A stretch of 48,652 nucleotides of DNA. Origin: a virus. Positions 35,501 to 42,733 of the stretch are shown piece after piece. The notes beneath the pieces were generated by a model that saw only the letters and a program-made list of their open reading frames with translations, was not told the origin of the DNA and made no database searches. Location: the IMG/VR virus record IMGVR_UViG_3300020454_000021, positions 1 through 48,652 of that record; one strand, given 5' to 3'. Position 1 is the first letter of the stretch; every line of letters starts with the position of its first letter. The translations under genes were made by a program, and so were the position numbers.

Positions 35501-37256
35501 AAGCATATGCATTGTGGGTGGTGGTTCATCAGGTTGGATGTCTGCTGCCACATTTGCAACACAACTTCCGAACATTGATGTTACTATCATTGAGAGTCCA
35601 GACTTTCCTATATTGGGAGTTGGAGAAAGTACTCTTGGTGGTATAAAGCACTGGTCATCATTGATAGGTCTTGAGGATAAAGATCTTTTAACAGAAACAG
35701 ATGGTAGTTATAAGTTAAGTATTAAATTTACAGATTGGTTAGGAAAAGATACAGGAGGATTCCATTATCCTTTTGGAGAGGCACAAAGACCAATAGAACA
35801 AGTATCACAAAATGACTGGTGGTTCTTAAAAGGAAATAGGGGTGGTCTTGATCAAAATTCATTTGCACGTTGCCACTATCCAATTGCTGCAATTTCAGAG
35901 AATAATAAGATGTCTGATGATAGTAGTGGAAAGACACCTGGTTTCTCATTTGTTCAAGATGTTGCATTTCATTTTGACGCTACCGCATTAGGACAATATC
36001 TTAAGAAAAAGATATGTCTTCCAAAGGGTGTAAAGTTAATTAATTCAACAGTTGAAAAGATTAACACAAATGATGATGGTATAGAGTCTTTAATTTTAGA
36101 AAATAAAGAAGAGATAACTGCTGATTTATACATTGATTGCACTGGTTTCAAAAGTTTATTATTAGAGGGTGCATTAGGAGTTAAATTTAATAGTATTGAG
36201 AACATAATTCCAAATAATAAAGCATGGGCAACACATATACCATATACAGATAAGAATAAACAACTAGAACCATTTACAAATTGCACTGCTCTCAGTAATG
36301 GATGGACATGGAACATACCTTTATGGTCACGTATTGGTGCAGGGTATGTTTATAGTGATAAGTATATCAGTGATGATGAAGCTCTTGAGGAGTTCAAGGA
36401 TTACATCCGCACACGTTATGATAATGTTCCTATTGAGGATCTTGAATTTAAACCCATTACAATGAGAAATGGAATACATGAAAAGACATGGGAGAAGAAT
36501 GTAGTTGCGATTGGTTTATCAAGTGGTTTTGTTGAACCATTAGAGAGTACAGGATTAATGACAACATATGAGTGGTTATTATCATTAATCTATACACTAC
36601 GCAAAGATTTTGTTAATCAGTGGGATAGGGATGCATTTAATTATGCACTTAGAAATATTTTCTATGGTCATGCAAACTTTGTTGGTATGCATTATGCATT
36701 GAGTTCAAGAGATGATACACCATACTGGCAAGATGTAACAGAGAGAGTTAGAATTGACCCAACAATCAATAATTCATTGAATTATGAAACTGAAATGGGA
36801 GAGAATCTTGAATTACTTTACTATGCTACGTCCGCATACAAATATCATCAATTTAGGGAGGGTACTGCGGGATTCCAGTGTGTTGCTGCAGGAATGAACT
36901 ATTCTCCAATTGATGCACAAATGCATAGATCTCTAGGAAAATTGAAAGGATTTGATCCAGAAATGCATTGCGATAGGTTACAAGAACTATACAGAGAGAC
37001 CCAACAGAAATATATAAATTATGCAGAGACACTTCCTTCATTGTATGAATACTTATGTAAGACTATACACGACTCAAGTGGGGATATGACTTTCGTTGGG
37101 ACAGAAGATGATGTGCCACAACACATATATGATTCAATGCCTGATCGTGTTAAAATGAAAGTTAAAAAGCAAGAAAGGAAAACTATAGAACCAAGTTACA
37201 GAGATAAGAATCCGAAATGGACACAAAGACCCAAGGGATTTGTTACTTATGAATGA
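35484..37256 (+). CDS. Flavin-dependent tryptophan halogenase, second copy (590 aa)
   Basis: Start placed at ATG 35484 (MSKKIKSICIVGGGSSGW), since a TTG eight codons upstream lies inside the previous gene. FAD motif GGGSSG, LGVGEST (44-50), W-x-W-x-IP as GWTWNIP, FVEPLESTGL with Glu354, and SYKLSIKFTDW with Lys77 aligned to PrnA/RebH Lys79. Closer in length and C-terminal sequence (AYKYHQFREGTAGFQCVAAG, LPSLYEYL) to PrnA/RebH than the first copy. C-terminal ~55 residues are basic and extra. Halogenates an electron-rich ring using FADH2; the substrate is not determined. It sits among oxygenase genes, and its stop overlaps the next ATG. Confidence 0.85.
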   Translation: MSKKIKSICIVGGGSSGWMSAATFATQLPNIDVTIIESPDFPILGVGESTLGGIKHWSSLIGLEDKDLLTETDGSYKLSIKFTDWLGKDTGGFHYPFGEAQRPIEQVSQNDWWFLKGNRGGLDQNSFARCHYPIAAISENNKMSDDSSGKTPGFSFVQDVAFHFDATALGQYLKKKICLPKGVKLINSTVEKINTNDDGIESLILENKEEITADLYIDCTGFKSLLLEGALGVKFNSIENIIPNNKAWATHIPYTDKNKQLEPFTNCTALSNGWTWNIPLWSRIGAGYVYSDKYISDDEALEEFKDYIRTRYDNVPIEDLEFKPITMRNGIHEKTWEKNVVAIGLSSGFVEPLESTGLMTTYEWLLSLIYTLRKDFVNQWDRDAFNYALRNIFYGHANFVGMHYALSSRDDTPYWQDVTERVRIDPTINNSLNYETEMGENLELLYYATSAYKYHQFREGTAGFQCVAAGMNYSPIDAQMHRSLGKLKGFDPEMHCDRLQELYRETQQKYINYAETLPSLYEYLCKTIHDSSGDMTFVGTEDDVPQHIYDSMPDRVKMKVKKQERKTIEPSYRDKNPKWTQRPKGFVTYE

Positions 37257-37443
37257 TGAAGAGATAGAAGAATTTATGGAATTATTAAAAAAATACATGA
37301 TTACATCTGAAATCGAAATCATCAAGTGGAAACAGAGACAAGAATACTATAAAGGTCTTGCTCAACATGGAGACTACTTAGAAAAGGAAGCTGCTAAAAT
37401 GCAAGTAACAGTTGATTACTATGTGGATGAGTTTCTTGTCTAA
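37249..37443 (+). CDS. Small hypothetical protein (64 aa)
   Basis: ATG 37249 overlaps the end of the halogenase gene (8 bases). Acidic then basic helices (EEIEEFMELLKKYM, EIIKWKQRQEYYKGLA). No family recognised. Overlap with the halogenase suggests co-expression, but this is not evidence of a shared function. Confidence 0.5.
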   Translation: MNDEEIEEFMELLKKYMITSEIEIIKWKQRQEYYKGLAQHGDYLEKEAAKMQVTVDYYVDEFLV

Positions 37444-37464
37444 ATCAATTTATTATGCTATAAT
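37436..37464 (+). promoter_or_regulatory. Sigma70-like promoter TTGTCT-17-TATAAT, extended -10
   Basis: TTGTCT at 37436-37441, 17-base spacer and TATAAT at 37459-37464 with TGC before it. Overlaps the stop of the 64-aa gene and drives the oxygenase operon from 37487. The upstream GTGGATG at 37423 sits 36 bases from the -10, but a matching left box at the right gap is lacking. Confidence 0.6.
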
Positions 37465-37486
37465 AACCATATTCGGAGATACTTAA

Positions 37487-38302
37487 TTGACAACTGAACA
37501 TAATTCGGGATGGAATCGTGATGTAAAAATACCATCTGGTAAACCAGAAGGTGGATTTACTATTAATACTGGAGTTGAAGTAAATCAACTAAGTAATGAA
37601 CCTGTATCTCCAACAAGGGAGGTTGAAAAAGAAATCAAAGTTACCGACAGGGACATTGGTGTTCTTTTTCCCTCTTTACTTTTTAAATCAAGAGTTGATG
37701 ATGAAGATTTCCTTAAAGATGTTAAGGAAAAAGTCTTAGCAGCAACAAAAGATGAGAATGCAGGGACAATTGCAGGAGATCCAAAAGATCCTTTAGGTTG
37801 GTACAGTTTCGATGATCTTCACCAGAGAGAAGGTTTTGAACAAGTACACAGTTTCTGCCTTAAAGAAGCTGCTGCTGTATTTGCATATTATGATTATAAG
37901 GTAGAACAAGTCTATTTGACTTCAATGTGGGCAAATGTTGGTTTTAGACCATTATATTGTCACATGAATCATACACACCCAAATTCTATCTTTAGTGGAG
38001 TATGGCATGTAAGTACCCCAAATCTGGGAACACAATTTGCTCAAACTACAACTTTTAGTGATCCAAGACCTGCTGCAAGAGTTATTGAACCAAGTGTAAA
38101 TAAAGATCATGCTGCTCATAACTCAGGTACAGTTTCACCAATCGTAAATAATGGTAGTTTGCTTATGTTTCCATCGTGGTTGCCACACGGAGTACAGCAA
38201 TCCTATCAAGATTATAATGGCATTCCTCGAATTACCATTTCATTCAATGCAATGATGACAGGGGATATCACAACCCGCACCGCACCAATTAGGTTTAGTT
38301 AA
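37487..38302 (+). CDS. TIGR02466-type putative 2OG-Fe(II) oxygenase (271 aa)
   Basis: TTG start with GGAG at 37475-37478. Residues 1-55 are a disordered leader; then FPSLLFKSRV and a C-terminal beta-helix: CHMNHTHPNSIFSGVWHV (His162, His164), TTFSDPRP, NGSLLMFPSWLPHGVQQSY (His234) and R248 in PRITISFN. All TIGR02466 landmarks are present. Start of an operon of oxygenase-like genes reaching 40240, driven by the 37436 promoter. Confidence 0.75.
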   Translation: MTTEHNSGWNRDVKIPSGKPEGGFTINTGVEVNQLSNEPVSPTREVEKEIKVTDRDIGVLFPSLLFKSRVDDEDFLKDVKEKVLAATKDENAGTIAGDPKDPLGWYSFDDLHQREGFEQVHSFCLKEAAAVFAYYDYKVEQVYLTSMWANVGFRPLYCHMNHTHPNSIFSGVWHVSTPNLGTQFAQTTTFSDPRPAARVIEPSVNKDHAAHNSGTVSPIVNNGSLLMFPSWLPHGVQQSYQDYNGIPRITISFNAMMTGDITTRTAPIRFS

Positions 38303-38470
38303 ATGACTCAAGAGAAAAAATGGCAAATCGTCCAACAAACAACAATGGGATGGTTTAAATCACCAGAACCAAATACATCAGGACTCACAAAAGAACAATG
38401 TAAGGTTAGATTAGATCAACTGATCAATGAAGGCATCAGTCCAAAAGACCTTAAAGCAGTTCCCGATTAA
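38303..38470 (+). CDS. Small hypothetical protein (55 aa)
   Basis: ATG 38303 directly after the previous stop; the TAA shares a base with the next ATG (TAATG). Sequence KKWQIVQQTTMGWFKSPEPN, then LTKEQCKVRLDQLINEGISP, looks like a small strand-helix unit similar to proteins seen with cyanophage host-derived genes. No family recognised. Confidence 0.5.
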   Translation: MTQEKKWQIVQQTTMGWFKSPEPNTSGLTKEQCKVRLDQLINEGISPKDLKAVPD

Positions 38471-38817
38471 TGAGTACAAAAACACAATACATCCCAGAAG
38501 TCGATGATTATGTAATCTGGACTACGGATCTGGGAATGAAGCATGAAGGATGGGTTTATTGTAAACCAAAATCTGAAGACAATCAAGCAAGAGTTAAGGG
38601 TGGATGGAGACCAGTCTCAAATTACATTACGATTGAAACTGCTGTTAAAGAGAAACCAAATTGTAAGTACGATAAGAATAATCCACACAGGTACATACAT
38701 GTTCTTTTATTGTGTTATGAACACTGTTGGCATCAGTTGGAGTTTGTAAAGAAAAGAAATAAGAAAACTCCCGATCATTATGCAGAATTTGATGAATTCC
38801 ATGGAAACGCAACGTAG
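38470..38817 (+). CDS. Hypothetical protein with SH3-like start (115 aa)
   Basis: Residues 10-55 (VDDYVIWTTDLGMKHEGWVY, VKGGWRPVSNYITIE) resemble a small beta-barrel; the rest contains Cys and His residues (NCKYDKNNPHRYIHVLLLCY, EHCWHQLEFV). Not assigned to a family. Overlaps the next gene by 38 bases. Confidence 0.5.
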   Translation: MSTKTQYIPEVDDYVIWTTDLGMKHEGWVYCKPKSEDNQARVKGGWRPVSNYITIETAVKEKPNCKYDKNNPHRYIHVLLLCYEHCWHQLEFVKKRNKKTPDHYAEFDEFHGNAT

Positions 38818-39421
38818 AACCATTTTCCCCATCTCTTACTATCAGGGACAGGTAGAGGACAATGAAAGGTTGAAGCAAGATCTGCTACCATTTATTGAAT
38901 CGACTCAAAAAACATTAACACCACCAGAAGGATGGTTAACGACAAAGATCAAGACAAGTCATGAAAGAGATGACATCAATCGCTTTTTCATGTCGCAAGG
39001 AGAATTACAGAGACAGTATCATAATTTAATTAAAACCTTTTTCGATAACAAGTTTGAGGTAGAGGTAGACGAATGTTGGTATAATTGCTATGAGGACGAG
39101 GAGTGGCAAGAATCACACAATCATATTGGAGATCCATTAGACCCAAATCATTTTGCATGTGTACATTTTCTATGTTATGATAAGAAGGTGCACAGTCCAT
39201 TGACCTTTACTGATCCGATGGGCATCATTCGATCTCATTCATTAGAGTTCGATTCACACAATTATGATGAACTGTTCTCTCCTGACATCAATGAAGGAGA
39301 TTTGATCATGTTTCCTTCATATCTAATGCATGAGGTTAAAGCAAACAAACCAACACCTGGTAACCCACGTATCTCAATTGCATTCAACTTTGCAGTAACT
39401 TCTTATAATTCTAGCAAATAA
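38780..39421 (+). CDS. TIGR02466-type putative 2OG-Fe(II) oxygenase (213 aa)
   Basis: Beta-helix landmarks: ESHNHIGDPL with His113/His115, ACVHFLCY, LTFTDP (Asp145), NEGDLIMFPSYLMHEVKANK (His184) and R197 in PRISIAFNF. It may start at ATG 38801 instead of 38780, which shortens the overlap with the upstream gene. Paralogous in layout to the 37487 gene and, more distantly, 33704. Substrate unknown. Confidence 0.75.
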   Translation: MQNLMNSMETQRRTIFPISYYQGQVEDNERLKQDLLPFIESTQKTLTPPEGWLTTKIKTSHERDDINRFFMSQGELQRQYHNLIKTFFDNKFEVEVDECWYNCYEDEEWQESHNHIGDPLDPNHFACVHFLCYDKKVHSPLTFTDPMGIIRSHSLEFDSHNYDELFSPDINEGDLIMFPSYLMHEVKANKPTPGNPRISIAFNFAVTSYNSSK

Positions 39422-39918
39422 TGGATTTTGTTTACGGAAAGGATGTGCCAGTTCACATACGGGACGACTGGTTAAATCCACAAGAACAGGCTAATGTGCT
39501 TATGTACTGCCAGAATGCGAACTACACCTTTGGCGAAAAGGATGAAGCAGAGGTAGCTCCAACTGGAATGAGTGCAGAAATCAAGAAGGGAGAGTTTATC
39601 TATCGCTTTTTCTATGAGAAGACTCAACCACTTGTACCAAACCGATGTCTGTTAAGAATGTATATCAATTTGTTCGCACCAAATGAGATACCATACTTTC
39701 ATACAGATGCAGATGAGGGAGTGACATTCCTATACTATCCACACAAAGAAATGTGGACACCCAACTTTTTAGGACAAACAGAGTTCTATGTAAACGACAA
39801 GTCCTACTCAGTTGCACCCGAACCAAATCGCTTATGTTTCTTCGATGCATCAATTTTACACAGAGCCACCTCTTTCCGCACCAAACACAGATTTACAGTC
39901 GCACTTAAATATGAGTAA
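39421..39918 (+). CDS. 2OG-Fe(II) oxygenase, P4H-like (165 aa)
   Basis: H94-x-D96 in PYFHTDADEGVTFLYYPH, GQTEFYVNDKSYSVAPEPNR (a GG-x-T-like strand), FFDASILHRATSF with distal His147, and R157 in KHRFTVALKY. The domain is complete and compact. The ATG shares one base with the previous stop (TAATG) and the gene overlaps the next one by 8 bases. Confidence 0.8.
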   Translation: MDFVYGKDVPVHIRDDWLNPQEQANVLMYCQNANYTFGEKDEAEVAPTGMSAEIKKGEFIYRFFYEKTQPLVPNRCLLRMYINLFAPNEIPYFHTDADEGVTFLYYPHKEMWTPNFLGQTEFYVNDKSYSVAPEPNRLCFFDASILHRATSFRTKHRFTVALKYE

Positions 39919-40240
39919 ACCTTTTAACTACATCAACTTCTATGAATCAGAAGAAACACTTAATGCAAGTTACTATGCATCTTGCGTCGATCACCTAGTA
40001 GAACAAATGAAAGAATCAAAAAAAGAAATCAATCCATTAGAGTTTGATACCTACAACACAGACGGATCAATCTGGACACCAGGCGAATACCCAGATGATA
40101 AACCAAAGTTTACTTTTACATACGAAGATCATACAGTAGGCAAGACTCCGTATCCTACGCATACTATCATATGCTACGGTAAGGAAACGATGCTCAACGT
40201 TATGGAACACTTCGAGGGATATTCATATACTATCCAGTAA
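39911..40240 (+). CDS. Hypothetical protein (109 aa)
   Basis: Start at ATG 39911, overlapping the oxygenase stop; a longer TTG/ATG frame inside the oxygenase gene is rejected. Helical first half (EETLNASYYASCVDHLVEQM), then a Pro/Thr-rich segment and a C-terminal strand region (KPKFTFTYEDHTVGKTPYPT). No family recognised. Last gene of the oxygenase operon; followed by a strong terminator. Confidence 0.55.
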   Translation: MSKPFNYINFYESEETLNASYYASCVDHLVEQMKESKKEINPLEFDTYNTDGSIWTPGEYPDDKPKFTFTYEDHTVGKTPYPTHTIICYGKETMLNVMEHFEGYSYTIQ

Positions 40241-40272
40241 CTCTATAATTTCGATATCTTCTCTTCTCCCCC

Positions 40273-40321
40273 TTTCCTCTACCATTCTCTCCCGTCGAGA
40301 GGCGCGGAGGAAATTTTTTTT
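40273..40321 (+). terminator. Rho-independent terminator with nested hairpin
   Basis: Outer stem TTTCCTC/GAGGAAA (40273-40279 with 40307-40313), inner hairpin CTCTC/GAGAG (40287-40291 with 40297-40301), then eight T. Ends the 37487-40240 operon. Confidence 0.85.
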
Positions 40322-40572
40322 GCGTTTTTCTACTCACTGCTCCACATTTAACGAAATACACCGTTTTGTATAGTACTGATACCAAACTACTAACGCCAGG
40401 ATCGCCTGTGAGGTGCCTGTAAAAACTTCTCCTTATGGTAGTAACCCCCCTTATAAGAGAGAAATGGTCTGAGAACCATCTTTATGATTTACCACAGTAA
40501 TTTTATGATTTGGGAACAATTTTTGTAAGAGATTCTTCAAGTTAGTCTCTTTATTCTTTCTAAATGGATTTC
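40322..40572. other. Intergenic region without gene
   Basis: About 250 bases between the terminator and the minus-strand HNH gene. Contains a hairpin ATGGT/ACCAT (40464-40468 with 40475-40479), a repeated TTTATGATTT, and a weak stem AAGAGA/TCTCTT near 40528-40552 that could end the HNH transcript. Nothing else recognised. Confidence 0.4.
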
Positions 40573-41109
40573 TCATAAGTCTCTATCAATTTTACGTAGT
40601 CCATACTCTTTAATGTATGCTTCAATGGCATCTTCGATCATCTTCGTGGTAAATGAATAAGAATCAGACGACACATCCCGAATTCCTTTCTTTTGAGCAA
40701 CTACATGAATACGCTTTATCTTATTTACCAGTTCTTCCTGTAATACGAAGTCTAATGCTTTCTTCTTCTCCTTTACGTTCGCAATCCACTCTAAGTTTTC
40801 AAGTTGGTTGTTACTTCGATCTTTGTTCTTATGCACAACCCTTCGGGTAGGATCATCACACGGAAGAAATGCTAATGCTACCAACTTATGAATGTAGAGA
40901 GTCTTTGCTTTACCATTATCATCTCTCAATCTACAGGTAAGATATGCACATTCATCTTTACCAGACCATACAGGTTTTCTTAGCTTCGGTACTTTATACT
41001 TCAGAGACCAAAGGTTTCCATCAGTATCAATCGAGTAACCACTGAAATCCTCTAAGTCTTCTATTTCATTCAAAACTTTATGCTTTCTCACTTCAAGAAA
41101 CCATGACAC
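40573..41109 (-). CDS. HNH homing endonuclease with NUMOD4-like domain (178 aa)
   Basis: Minus strand, the only clear gene on that strand. GTG start at 41109 (a TAG lies two codons upstream). Residues 19-37 (LEDFSGYSIDTDGNLWSLK) match the NUMOD4 domain; then IHKLVALAFLP with His74, VVHKNKDRSNNQLENLEW with His93 and Asn residues, the HNH layout found in free-standing homing endonucleases. The C-terminal ~65 residues look helical and may be a DNA-binding tail. Lies in a region rich in repeats, so it may be a mobile element targeting this region. Confidence 0.8.
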   Translation of the reverse strand: MSWFLEVRKHKVLNEIEDLEDFSGYSIDTDGNLWSLKYKVPKLRKPVWSGKDECAYLTCRLRDDNGKAKTLYIHKLVALAFLPCDDPTRRVVHKNKDRSNNQLENLEWIANVKEKKKALDFVLQEELVNKIKRIHVVAQKKGIRDVSSDSYSFTTKMIEDAIEAYIKEYGLRKIDRDL

Positions 41110-41174
41110 ATACTAAGGGCGAAACTCCAGTCATACCAAGGGATTCTACCGATGAACCTATCATTTTTTATACA
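41110..41174. other. Short intergenic segment upstream of the HNH gene
   Basis: Carries the presumed promoter region of the minus-strand HNH gene. No convincing -35/-10 pair could be fixed on that strand. Confidence 0.3.
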
Positions 41175-41472
41175 TTGTACTTATAGGATGTACTTATTAC
41201 TAATTTATAAGTACAAGTACATTGAGAATAGGTTTTGGTAAACTGTCTAAATAACTGGTTCTTTTAATTATACCATAAGTACAAGTACATTGCAAAAGGA
41301 TGTTAAGTGTGTTATAATATGTGTATAAAGAAGAGAGAAAGTATTATGATTTAATGCTCAGATCTTATGTTGACTTAGCGAGCGTAGCATGAGACGCGGA
41401 GTTTGTCAACCCACGGATCGCGATTTCCTAACACACAGGGTCGCGAAGTACTTGTAGTCTTATAAGTACAAT
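41175..41472. repeat. ATAAGTACAA operator-like repeats
   Basis: An exact 18-base direct repeat (ATAAGTACAAGTACATTG) at 41207-41224 and 41275-41292. Inverted partial copies lie at 41175-41184 and 41190-41197 (GTACTTAT), and an inverted pair at 41448-41453/41464-41469 (GTACTT/AAGTAC). The second 18-base copy overlaps the -35 of the promoter at 41290, as an operator would. Confidence 0.75.
41290..41318 (+). promoter_or_regulatory. Sigma70-type promoter TTGCAA-17-TATAAT in repeat region
   Basis: TTGCAA (41290-41295) and TATAAT (41313-41318), spacing 17, the same pair as at 21198-21226. It would transcribe rightward from about 41325 into a region without a supported ORF. Its -35 is overlapped by an ATAAGTAC repeat. 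Confidence 0.65.
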
Positions 41473-41523
41473 GTTACTATATTGTAACAATAGATCCTTT
41501 TGCGTACATATATACTACTGTGA
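41319..41523 (+). other. Structured non-coding segment
   Basis: Downstream of the 41290 promoter; contains long-range GTTGAC/GTCAAC, a TCGCGA pair (41418-41423 with 41441-41446), and hairpin GTTAC/GTAAC (41473-41477 with 41484-41488). Frames here are at most 12 codons. May be the body of a non-coding RNA or a protein-binding region. Confidence 0.35.
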
Positions 41524-41952
41524 ATCTCGACGAGCTTGCGTCTAGTCGAGATATGTGCTATACTATAAGTATTCTATTCATCTCGACTATGTACGAAGAC
41601 TGCGCAGACTGGTACGATCTCGACTATGAAACAGGTGACGATCTCGACGAGAGTACACAGTCTTATACACAAGACTTAGATCTCGACGAGGAATATAACT
41701 CTCGACGAGACAACAATCAGGATTTCTACGAGCTATCCATCTATCATTATGCATAATCTCGACGAGCTCGCACACATGAACGCATGCATCTAGACGAGCT
41801 TGCGCACATGTATCTCGACGAGCCTGCACATATCATACACACATATGGGCACGGGCACACATCTCGACGAGGATACGCATGTACTAGTAACATATGATAC
41901 ACATCGAGATTCATGCATGTAATACATTATACGACATGTGACGCATCGAGAT
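41524..41952 (+). repeat. ATCTCGACGAG dispersed repeats
   Basis: ATCTCGACGAG or near copies start at 41524, 41580 (ATCTCGACTATG), 41617, 41641, 41680, 41699, 41756, 41788 (one change), 41812 and 41861. Inverted partial copies lie at 41545, 41903 and 41945. Several extend to ATCTCGACGAGCTTGCGC-like units followed by ACATG. Spacing is irregular (20-56 bases), and units fall in all three frames, so a coding origin is unlikely. A GTCGAGAT also lies at 45371. Confidence 0.75.
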
Positions 41953-42152
41953 TGGCACAATGTGACAGTTTAAATTTTGGTTTTATATACATACCTTTGT
42001 ATGGTTTGTTCGAGGAAGTGTAACATATTTTAAAGGGAAGGCAACAGCGAGTGTGCCAGTACGAGAATTGGATATCAGGAAAGGAACACAGAAATATTAT
42101 AAGGCAGGGGGAGTGGCGAAGATTTTAGAGAGCGTACTTCCGCTCTTTTTTT
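41953..42152 (+). ncRNA. Possible non-coding transcript ending in a terminator
   Basis: About 200 bases without an ORF, ending in a strong terminator (42129-42152), so some transcript ends here. Contains hairpin CATAC/GTATG (41990-41994 with 41999-42003) and one copy of the duplicated CAGC-x-AGTGTGCCAG. The 5' end is uncertain; it may start at the 41290 promoter. Confidence 0.35.
42129..42152 (+). terminator. Rho-independent terminator
   Basis: Stem AGAGCG/CGCTCT (42129-42134 with 42141-42146), loop TACTTC, then a run of seven T (42146-42152). No convincing gene ends just upstream. Confidence 0.85.
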
Positions 42153-42203
42153 GTTTATAAATTTATTATAAGAGAAATCCAGCTCGAATGCATCAGCTAG
42201 TGT

Positions 42204-42258
42204 GCCAGAAATATTAGTGTCACATAGTATGACCAATTGCTACAGGAACTGATAAGAT
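42204..42258 (+). promoter_or_regulatory. Promoter module copy 4 (degenerate)
   Basis: Left box GCCAGAA (42204-42210), gap six, right box GTGTCACA from 42217, and TAAGAT at 42253-42258, 36 bases on. The -10 and left box are weaker than in other copies. Followed by ACATACA as in other copies; drives the gene at 42282. Confidence 0.45.
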
Positions 42259-42281
42259 AAAGATACATACAAAAACATCTC

Positions 42282-42527
42282 ATGCACAATTTTCAGGAGT
42301 TCATCGATTATGTGTTTTCATTCTACGGGCAAGGTGGGTTGTATCCCCTCAACGTCTCTAAAGAGCAAATCGCATATGCAACGCTCAAATATCTTGATGA
42401 CTGCAACGACCCGCTTGCTGAATTTAAGGTTACGTGGGGAGATGGAGATTCCCTTGATCGAGAAAGGGTAAGAGATTATATGATGGATATGTATCATATC
42501 AGTTATGGATTGCCTATGCCAGTTTAG
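42282..42527 (+). CDS. Hypothetical protein (81 aa)
   Basis: Mostly helical (FQEFIDYVFSFYGQGGLYPL, KEQIAYATLKYLDDC), acidic C-terminal half with DGDSLDRERVRDYMMDMY. Ends PMPV with its stop in the left box of the next module. No family recognised. First gene of the rightward early-type block. Confidence 0.6.
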   Translation: MHNFQEFIDYVFSFYGQGGLYPLNVSKEQIAYATLKYLDDCNDPLAEFKVTWGDGDSLDRERVRDYMMDMYHISYGLPMPV

Positions 42528-42573
42528 AAAGTGTCCACTAGTCCCCCGCAAGGGGGATTTTTTTGTCTATAAT
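42518..42573 (+). promoter_or_regulatory. Promoter module copy 5
   Basis: GCCAGTT (42518-42524) overlapping the stop, gap TAGAAA, GTGTCCAC from 42531, TATAAT at 42568-42573 (37 bases). A hairpin CCCCC-GCAA-GGGGG with T run lies between. Drives 42596-43157. Confidence 0.75.
42543..42564 (+). terminator. Rho-independent terminator
   Basis: CCCCC/GGGGG stem (42543-42547 with 42552-42556), GCAA tetraloop, and seven T (42558-42564), inside promoter module copy 5. Confidence 0.85.
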
Positions 42574-42595
42574 GAGTTTATACACGGAGATTTCT

Positions 42596-42733
42596 ATGAA
42601 CTTCAAACTTACTGATGAGCAACTAGATCGCTTCAGTACTGCACTCGACAGAGCAATGGACTGTCCATTCATTCAAGAAGATGATGAAACTTGGGATGAT
42701 CTTGCAGCGTTACAGGAAATCATTACGAGATGA
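42596..42733 (+). CDS. Small acidic protein (45 aa)
   Basis: ATG 42596 preceded by GGAG (42586-42589). Acidic helical sequence (NFKLTDEQLDRFSTALDRAM, DDETWDDLAALQEIITR). Its TGA overlaps the next ATG by four bases. No family recognised. Confidence 0.55.
   Translation: MNFKLTDEQLDRFSTALDRAMDCPFIQEDDETWDDLAALQEIITR

Noticed and set aside
37407-37464. Module-type promoter before the 37487 gene
   Set aside because: The right-box-like GTGGATG is at the expected distance but the left box is misplaced; a normal -35 (TTGTCT) with 17-base spacing explains the promoter.
41520-41756. ORF of 78 codons rich in Asp/Glu (LDE, DLD) within the ATCTCGACGAG repeats
   Set aside because: GTG start without ribosome binding site; the DNA repeats continue outside it and occur in all frames inside it, so the amino-acid pattern is explained by the repeats. 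Translation cannot be excluded.
41524-41952. CRISPR array
   Set aside because: Repeat units are short, degenerate, in both orientations and spaced 20-56 bases without spacer regularity; no cas genes.
42647-42668. Extra copy of the promoter boxes (GACAGAG ... CTGTCCA) inside the 45-aa gene
   Set aside because: Gap differs and no -10 lies 36-38 bases from the right box.
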